The position numbers and the translations under genes are program-made. The notes beneath the pieces were generated by a model. The model was not told the DNA's origin and searched no databases. It worked only from the letters and a program-made list of their open reading frames with translations. A stretch of 64,000 nucleotides of DNA, taken from positions 38,254,781 through 38,318,780 of the forward strand of contig NC_081830.1 in NCBI RefSeq assembly GCF_030867095.1, in the 5' to 3' direction. This document shows positions 34,521-64,000 of the stretch, piece after piece. How positions within the stretch are numbered: the first letter of the stretch is position 1; each line of letters opens with the position of its first letter. The DNA is from Alligator mississippiensis (lineage: Eukaryota > Chordata > Crocodylia > Alligatoridae).

Positions 34521-35375
34521 TGGGTAGAGGGAAGTGATTATTCCCCTCTATTCAGCACTGGTGAGGCCACATCTTGAATCAGTGGCAACATGTAAGGGCT
34601 GCATAGGGGTGCATGTGTACCCCCTGAGAGTGCTGGTGCACCCCCTGACTGGCCGCGCTCCCTACTTAAGCAATGGGCGGGGGGGTGGGAGCACTGGATG
34701 TAGCACCATGGCCACTTCCAGGAGTGCCACAGCCACTTCCTGGTCGGCGAGATTGGCTATGGGTGGACCCCCCCAACAGTTGGCAAGATTGGCTACAGGC
34801 TCCCCCCTCCCTCACCCCCAGTCACTGACTGGTTACTGGGTGGGGGCACATGCCCCCTCTGACTAAGGTGGCACCAGTCGCCCATGTCTGGCATACTGTG
34901 TTCTGTTTTGGGCCCCCCACTACAGAAAGGATGTGGACAAATTGGAGAGAGTCCATTGGAGGGCAACAAAAATGGTTTGGGGATGAGGGGATGAGGACAT
35001 GACTTGTGAGGAGAGGCTGAGGGAACTGGGCTTATTTAGTCTGGAGAAGAGAAGACTGAGAGGGGATTTAATAGCAGCCTTCAACTACCTGAAGGGGTAG
35101 GTTCAAAAGAGGATGGAGCTAGACTGTTCTCAGTGGTGGCAGATGACAGAACAAGGAGATCAGTCTCAAGTTGCAGCAAGGGAAGTTTCAGTTAGATGTT
35201 AGGAAAAACTTTGCAACAGGAGGGTTGTGAAACACTGGAAAAGTTTACCGAGAGAGGCTGTGGACTCTCCATCCTTGGAGGTTTTTTAAGACACAGCTAG
35301 ACAAAGCCTTGACTGGGATGATCTATTTGGGGCTGGTCCTGAGGTCCCTTCCAACCCTAATTTTCTATGATTCTA
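34521..35375 (+). mobile_element. Older CR1 (+), right part with 3' end
   Basis: Continues the interrupted copy: GATTATTCCCCTCTATTCAG, then GCACTGGTGAGGCCAC, then CGGGATTTAATAGCAGCC-like text near 35058, ending in TTTTCTATGATTCTATAG at about 35375. That is the classic CR1 3' terminal octamer repeat. An unrelated element interrupts it at 34580-34893. Confidence 0.85.
34580..34893 (+). mobile_element. Non-autonomous DNA element inside the older CR1
   Basis: It separates CATCTTGAAT from ACTGTGTTCTG, which are contiguous in CR1. It starts CAGTGGCAACATGTAAGGG and has repeated GGGTGCAxxTGTACCCCCTG-type motifs. An inverted relative lies at 16828-17129. No coding content. Confidence 0.6.
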
Positions 35376-37304
35376 TAGCCCACAGACAGAAGAGCGCAGC
35401 TTGTGCTGTTGAGGTGGCCATCATCTTGGCCAATACTCTGAGGATATCCAGAGCTAATGTCTATCTCAACCAAAGCTCTGTAGGTGAAGCCTGTAACAGA
35501 CTTACATCCTCCCTGGATGGTACCAGATGGGAAAGCATAATGCACACTAAACTCCATGTTCTTATATTCACTAAACATACTTCTTGTGGACCAAGGAAGT
35601 TCAGCCCCCATCTGAAGCTTCCTGCACTTTGAATGCCAGACAAGTCCCTTTGGGTGGGGAGGTTGATATTACGGCTGACATGCTGAGTTTGGATCAGGCA
35701 TCTCCAGAACTAAAGAGCTCGTGTTTCCATAGCTGACAGCTTCCTCTATAGCTGAGGGCTATGCCTTCTGTAGATCAAAGAGTGCCACTGGGACATGCAC
35801 TGGCTGGCACATCACACAGGAGTTACCTGTGTACACTGTTACACAGTGTTACCACACAGGATCTGCCCAAAACTTTCCTGAATGAAGAAATCATGGGACG
35901 CTACATAGCTACACTACCAAACCGATCGGCATGCTGCGTGAGTGTTTGTCTAGGATAGCTGAGCCACTCAGCTCTTACTTCAAAGGAAGGCTCTTCTCAC
36001 AGCCCCGTTTCCTCACCAGGGGAATAAACATGGCCCTATTGAGTCAATAAAGAACACCACCAGCTGAATTTCTGACATAACCGAGCCACCAAGAACCAGT
36101 GCAATTTGTGACAACCTGCCTCCTCTCCTCAGGTTGGCTAAAGCTGAGCCCTCAGAAAGATAACATGATCAAAATATTCCTTGATAGTAAGGAAGGTGCT
36201 TCTAGAAGAACATGACAAAGAAGGGCCTAATTGACAGAAAGGGTTAATGACCATTTCATAAGTGGGTCTTATATCACCACATACTAATATCTGGCTGTGG
36301 GGTATTTCTCCCCAACAATCAGATCAACTAAAATTTAAAAAAAAACAGGCAAGGTTCTGCTTTTAGTTATACCAGCATCAGTCTAGAGCCGAAATCCAGC
36401 CCAGGGAGCCATGACATCTGGCTCGTGAGGATCCCATGGTCAGGAAATTTGGCAGCAGATGACTAATAGCAGCTCCGTGCAACCAGATCCAGCCCTGCCC
36501 AGGCCATTGCTGCATGGCTGGATCAGGTCCAGGGCCCATCCCCCCCACAACCGAACAGGGGCCAAGCCAGACTGCTCCACCCTTTTCCTCCCCACTGAGT
36601 AGCTGGTTTGGGTTCCTGCAGCCAGACCAGGCCCCCATAGCACCCACCCTATACTCTGGATCTAGCCCACAAGCCAAATCCAGCCTGCAGATTAATCTGG
36701 CACCACCCATCTGACCTGAGGGGTACAAAGGTTGGGCTAGAGCAACCCCACTAGAGACAACAGTGTACAGGAGATGGTGTGGGGGAGTGCCAGGGTTTCC
36801 CTGTGTTCCACTGATGCACTGTTGCTGGGCTTTTTGGGTGTATTGTCAAGCAGTGTGAGTTAGAGCAGTCTTCAGGGTGTCAGTCTTGCTGTTGATCTAG
36901 TACTGAATCAAGGCCATACAGCAGTGCTCAAGGGCTGCCCTCTTCATGAGACCAAAAATTGCAGGCCTGCTTCTCATGTGTATTAAACTGCTCATGGAAC
37001 ACATTTCCATCTGCCAAAATGATGCCTTAGCCCTAACCTCCTGGCAGTTTCCAACATGTGCCTTGCATCCAGCCTTTCTATGTTCCTCCTGAAGTTTCAG
37101 TATGGCAATCTTTATGTCTTGGGTCACGTCATATTAAACAGTTGCTAGGTTTCAACCCAGAGACAGCTGTCTTTCAGTGGGTAGTGAAGTGAGTCCTATA
37201 CACATACTGCAATTGTCCGTAAAGTGCTTCAGGATAAAAGGATGCTCTCTCATTTGTTTTGCTTTGTTTAATCTAGAACCTTGTAAAGGGACTTCTGTGT
37301 AAAT

Positions 37305-37485
37305 CAGGGGTGGGCAAAATGCAGCCTGGGGGCCAGATGCAGCCTACCAGGCCATTCTATCTGGCCCACAGGGCCCCCCCCCCAAATTAAGAAAATTAAT
37401 ATTTATCTGCCCCTGTCATGCGGCCCTCAATGGCTTGCCAAAACTCATTAAGTGGCCCTCCGCCCGAAATAATTGCCCGCCCCTG
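37305..37485. mobile_element. hAT-type non-autonomous element, copy 1
   Basis: Starts CAGGGGTGGGCAAAATGCAG and ends AATTGCCCGCCCCTG. AAAT recurs at both flanks but a full 8-bp duplication is not visible. Its neighbour at 37504 is a close relative in the same orientation. Confidence 0.8.
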
Positions 37486-37503
37486 AAATGATTCCAGTTA
37501 GCT

Positions 37504-37690
37504 CAGGGGTGGGCAAAATGCTGCCCACGGGCCAGATGTGACCCACCAGGCCATTCTAACCGGCCCATGGGGCCCCTAAAACATTTAGAAAATGAATACT
37601 TATCTGCCCATGGCTGCCTGTCATGCAGCCCTTGATGGCTTGCCAAAACTCAGTAAGCGGTCCTCTGCCCAAAATAATTGCCCACCCCTG
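37504..37690. mobile_element. hAT-type non-autonomous element, copy 2
   Basis: 187 bp, CAGGGGTGGGCAAAATGCTG to AATTGCCCACCCCTG. A perfect 8-bp duplication AGTTAGCT flanks it (37496-37503 and 37691-37698), which establishes hAT-type insertion. Confidence 0.9.
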
Positions 37691-38005
37691 AGTTAGCTGA
37701 TAATAAATGAGGTTAGGGGCATGAATAAGCCAGGTATAACACCATGCAGGACAATCACTGATGTGCAGTAGTGAAGGGGGTTGGGAGAATCCTCCAGGAC
37801 AGAAGATGGCAGCAAAGACGTTGCCAGAAAAAAATGAAGAGTGCAAATGTTGTTTTTGCAGTGGTGAATAGAATTTCACCTGACTTTGGAAGCATCAGAG
37901 GGGAGGAATTGGAAGAGCAGGCAGGAGCACAGATCATATTGTCTATTAACCCCTGTTAATCTGTAGCTCCCCTAAAGAATATATTAACAGGGTTCATTTA
38001 CAGGC

Positions 38006-38140
38006 CTGGTCCTGCACTGCTTAAATCATTAGTAAAGCTCCCATTGACTTCAGTAGGATGTGAGGGGACCTTTAGCCAAAGTCCACTCACGCCCAGGAAG
38101 TGATTTCCGTTGGCTTTAGTGGGTTTTGGATCAGACCCTA
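38006..38140. repeat. Old dispersed sauropsid repeat
   Basis: Phrases GGTCCTGCACTGCTTAAATC, CCATTGACTTCAGTAGGA and GGCTTTAGTGGGTTTTGGAT match a common SINE-like or ancient repeat of reptile and bird genomes. The family name is not assigned. Confidence 0.4.
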
Positions 38141-38764
38141 GGTCAGGGAGGGGGAGCTGAATCAGGAGGGAAAAGAAAAGAGGCCAACTCCTCCAGGGGA
38201 ATTCACAGTACCCTCCCACATCCCACACCCCCCAACTCCCTGGGGGTGAGCACCTCTGAAGAACAAAGTTCACAAACCTACTGTATCATCGGGGTCTCTT
38301 TGTCCGGTATTTGTCACATCAGCCTCCACATCCAAGGGGCTGCACTGCCGTATCATCTATGCATGACTAAATCAATCTGGCAGGAGGAGGTAAATGTCTG
38401 GGAAACCACTGGTGTCTGTTAGTCCCCCAGTATCTCAGCAACCAACAGCTTCTTGACCAAAGCTGGGCCTTTGGAAAGCTGAGCTCTATGTAGGGCTGTG
38501 CCATGGACCAGCTGTGCTGCCTCAGATTAGCACTTCACTTCTCTGGACAGTTTCCCCTCCCCTCTTGTCTTTTTGGACCATGCAGTCTTCAGGGAGGAGG
38601 CTGGATGTGTGTATGTTGGGCTTGGCTCTAGTTTCAGCAGGTTCCAGGACCTACCATAATATTCCTGAGGAGAACAGCAGAAGGAATCCATGACAGGAGG
38701 GTGGAGGGTCTGAATAGGGAAGCCATTCAACATGGCAACAGTCAGCTAAAGCCACACACAGGAA

Positions 38765-39594
38765 TAGGGTAACCACCTTTTCCAAACTGGAAGGAGGGAC
38801 ACATGCCCCCCCAACCCTCCAGCTGCACAGCCAGACCAGAGCAGAGTGGGGTAGGGGGCAGATCCGGGCTGCCTGCTGCAGGCTCAGGGCTCCTTGCCCT
38901 GCTGCCCTTCCCCGAGGAGCCCCATGCCAGCTGTGCATCCCCTACCAACCTGGCAGCAGTGAGTGACACTATTCCATGCCGCTGTCACCACCCCGACTGC
39001 TGGTGGGCAGAGGGTGTGTTGCTATGGCAGTGCAGGGCTTCCTGGGAAAGAGCAGCAAGCAGCCCACATCCACTCCCACCCCATGCACAATTCTGGGAGG
39101 GCACATGCCCCCGTGCTGTCCTGCAGGGGGCATGCAGTGGTGGGGAACCGTCCTCGCCTATGCCCACTGGACAAGCCACCCATAACTGTCCTGCTCCTAG
39201 CCCCAGGGCCCCATGCACTGCCCCGGCTGTGCAGTGCCTCCAGCCCCTGCCCTGCTCCTTCCCTGACCATGGAGACCTCGATCTGCCCCCGCCATTCCCC
39301 CTCAGCCCGCATAGACTTGCCTATTGGGAGCCGCTCTCCAGGCTGCCTGGCTCTTTCCTGGCCACATGCATGTGTGCAGGCATGGACATGCACGCAGCGC
39401 CCCCTGCAGCCCACTCGCTCCTGGCAGCCGCTTGCAAGCTGGATCATTGCCTGCCTGCAAAAGGAAACCTGGATCCCTGCATCGTGCTGCAAATCTGGGA
39501 CAAATGCTGTCCTGGAGTCATGCGGCCCAGGCCTGGGATTTGATGATCCCATTTTGGGACTATCCCTCCCAATTAGAAACTGGTGGTCACCCTA
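38765..39594. mobile_element. GC-rich TIR element, 830 bp
   Basis: Opens TAGGGTAACCACC and closes GGTGGTCACCCTA, with extended similarity (CTGGAAGGAGGGACA against the complement of ACTATCCCTCCCAATTAG). The interior is GC-rich, and its long open frames on both strands are compositional. No transposase seen. Confidence 0.65.
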
Positions 39595-40036
39595 CCCAAG
39601 AAGGAGCTCAGGTGCCTTAATTCTGCCTCCGTGCTGTGCCAGGCTTCCGCCTCCTGTTTGGGATCTGGGCCCAATCCGGTGTAGGTCAGTCTGGCAGAGT
39701 CTTGTTGTGGCTCTTTATCTCACAAAGCCATGGGGAAAGCTGCCCCAACACTACAGCTTAAGCAAACACAGGGGCTCTTTTTCTCGTTGGGAAACTGTGG
39801 TGAAAGCAAGAATCAGTAAGGCAGCTAGTGGCACATTAACAGCAGTCCTTCGTGTGCCAGCTCTGGCCAGGTGCAGAGTTCACAGCCAGATGGGTTGGTA
39901 GGGGAGGGTGCTATTTTAGAGGATAGTTTTCTCTGTGGGAGGAGCAGTGTAGAAAAAAGGAATAGGGAACATCAGGGACCTGGGTAGTGGCTGGGCTCTG
40001 TAGTTTCAGACTCAGTCTCCTGCTGACAGGACACAG

Positions 40037-40084
40037 AAGGTCAACACAGCCTGCCAGGGGAAGGTCAGCACAGCCTGCTTTGAG
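40037..40084 (+). promoter_or_regulatory. Tandem 24-bp unit with two AGGTCA half-sites upstream of AGXT
   Basis: Two adjacent 24-bp units begin AAGGTCAACACAGCCTGC and AAGGTCAGCACAGCCTGC. Each carries an AGGTCA nuclear-receptor half-site (40038-40043 and 40062-40067) about 120-146 bp before the first AGXT ATG. A liver enzyme controlled by nuclear receptors would suit this, but binding is inferred only. No convincing TATA box was seen nearby. Confidence 0.35.
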
Positions 40085-40183
40085 CCACCACTGCCAGGGA
40101 AAAGGGGAGGTGTAGAGCCGTGTGGGGTAGTCAGGGCTAAGGTTCATCCTGTTATCGCTGCTCCAAAGAGCCTCTTGTGGGAT

Positions 40184-62501
<22,318 letters not shown>

Positions 62502-64000
62502 GTTCCTTGTGCTGCAGCTTCAGAAACAAGGATGGAGAGGCCAGCTCCGGCCTTGGTCATGCCATTGTCTTATCTAGAATTCAAATCAGAAGGTGGAAAG
62601 GAGATGGTGCCCTCTTTCCCTCACGTCTATTGTACCTGGCAAAATATTGGTGAACACCTGGCCAGCTGAAGCACCTTCCAGGGGAGAAAGGAGTCTTTCA
62701 GACTCAGAAGGGCAGAACGTTCCATTGAGAACTGGCTGTTTGCAGTATTGATTGGATCTGCACATGGACATTCAGAGTGTTTGCTTTACTGGCAAATAAT
62801 CAGCATGTGGGAGGGGCAGTGTGGGATTGACAGGAAAAAACAAGAGGGGACAAGGCCAATGAAGTGCTGGAGGAGTGGAATAACATGATCCAGCTGATAG
62901 GTGCAGTTATAGATCTGATTTGGCTTTCAACCTGTCCACAGCAGGAGGAGGTGGTGAGGCAGCAGCATACAGAATTATCCCACAGCCCTGATCATGACTT
63001 GATTTTGCAGCATTCACTTGTGGAACAATGCACTCCAGCATACAAGGGGAAAGGTGAGGTGGTCATAGAGACCCAGTGCAACCTGAGTGTGCATCAGCAG
63101 TGTTGTGTGATGCTCTTGCCCAGAAGCCAGAGTGGGCCTACATAGGGGGGCAAGGAGCTAAGTGTCCTGTTTACATGATGGGGAGCACAGGTAAGCCCCT
63201 GTCTCTTCAGCCAGGCCTACTTTGCTCCTATGTCCCCTCCTTAGCACCCTGCAGTCTTTAAAAGTTATAAGCAGTGCAGGATCTATTGCTGCCTAGTGCA
63301 GAGAGCTGGCTTATCTACACCCTCTGCACTCATAGCCTCCCTTTACACTCCTTGCAGCATGGCAGCTGTGCTCTGATCTGCAGGCCCAAGGCCTTCTAGG
63401 AACATGGCTTCTTGTTCAGCCCTGTCCACTTCTTCCTTCTCCTTCCTTGCAGCTTCTGCCCCAATTGTCCCCACAGCCAGCAGGGGCTAGGCCACCAGCA
63501 CACAGTGGTCCTGCAATTAGGAAGCTACATCCTCCAAAAAAGGTATTTTAAACCAATCAGGACCATAGGATCAGATGCCAGGCTCTAACTGCAGGATTTG
63601 ATATACAAAACCATACAAAAACAAACACCATGTGCATGTGTAAATTTGCCAGTACGTGCGATGTGAACAGAGGGTGGAATACACTATATTAATAAACAGA
63701 GACATGTGGCACAACAGGTCTTTGTGTGACTGGATTTGCTCAGGAGCACCATATTTCCCAGCAGAAGATCCAGTCCAAATAACAAAAAATATTTAGTGTA
63801 ATTGAAACCAGCTGGGCTTGCACAGTATGTACAGAGAATTCAGCTACTGGTATGATGATAAGGGACTGCTGAGTGTCCTAAACAGAAAACCATACACAGA
63901 GTATATTCACCTGCTCATTAAAAGGCAGAGGTTGTATAAAATCCATAAGTGAGCCCATCACCTCTCCCCTTCTGCTGACATGACCTATCCATCCCAGGCC
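62502..64000. other. AGXT 3' flank
   Basis: The 3' UTR and downstream sequence. No further exon, gene or recognised repeat was found; short ORFs at 62864-63261 have no domain. Confidence 0.55.
63691..63696 (+). terminator. Candidate AGXT polyadenylation signal AATAAA
   Basis: An AATAAA about 1.2 kb after the AGXT stop. This would give a longer 3' UTR than in human AGXT, so it may be a chance match. Confidence 0.25.

Larger units (their letters stand above)
35376..40183. other. Intergenic region before AGXT
   Basis: No gene is recognised. It contains a pair of hAT-type elements, a short old dispersed repeat and a GC-rich TIR element. The stretch 36380-36720 is GC-rich with phrases such as AATCCAGCCTGCAG that suggest another hAT-derived remnant. 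The long open frames at 38803-39901 lie mostly inside the GC-rich TIR element and are not gene-like. Confidence 0.6.

Noticed and set aside
38803..39901. Long overlapping open frames (246 and 312 codons on +, 176 on -)
   Set aside because: They lie mostly in a GC-rich TIR element, are Pro/Ser/Cys-rich in every frame, and show no domain, splice logic or codon bias.

Overview
The window is a piece of a vertebrate nuclear genome, most likely a crocodilian and at least a non-avian sauropsid. The reasons are the CR1 LINEs that dominate the repeats, a Penelope-like retroelement remnant, many hAT-type non-autonomous elements with short inverted termini, sparse multi-exon genes, and proteins that read as vertebrate metabolic enzymes. 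The species is an inference. There is no bacterial gene organisation, CRISPR or operon.

Two genes can be assembled exon by exon, both on the + strand. The first, about 3349-20296, is an allantoinase (ALLN)-like gene with 11 recognisable coding exons. All exons are open, in phase and correctly spliced, but the ATG-bearing 5' exon was not found. The encoded enzyme keeps the HxH pair, the carboxylated Lys and the two later His ligands of the cyclic amidohydrolase metal centre. The metal-binding and catalytic Asp of the SDH motif reads Ala (SAH), and other near-invariant positions are changed as well. This looks like an allantoinase that has lost its chemistry while keeping an intact reading frame, in a lineage expected to excrete uric acid.

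The second gene, 40184-62501, is a complete 11-exon AGXT (alanine-glyoxylate / serine-pyruvate aminotransferase). It has two in-frame starts, one preceding a 33-residue Arg-rich mitochondrial presequence, and ends in the peroxisomal signal SKM, so dual targeting is predicted. From the second start it is 392 residues, with the PLP lysine at position 209, as in mammalian AGT. The ureide pathway (allantoinase, then allantoicase and ureidoglycolate cleavage) ends in glyoxylate, which AGXT removes, so the two neighbours sit at different points of one metabolic route.

Layout: 1-3348 no gene recognised; 3349-20296 ALLN, with CR1 inserted into a Penelope-like element in intron 1 and several DNA-transposon remnants in introns 7 and 9; 20297-40183 intergenic, with a foldback element, a candidate solo LTR, two long CR1 copies, a nested CR1/CR1/DNA-transposon stack, a pair of hAT elements side by side and a GC-rich TIR element; 40184-62501 AGXT, with CR1 nested inside CR1 in intron 1, a TIR element and another CR1 in intron 2, and DNA-transposon remnants in introns 7 and 10; 62502-64000 downstream sequence.

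No wholly new system is evident. The strongest leads are the catalytically crippled but intact ALLN, its GC-AG first intron, its position next to AGXT, the dual-targeting architecture of AGXT, and the stratified nested transposons.
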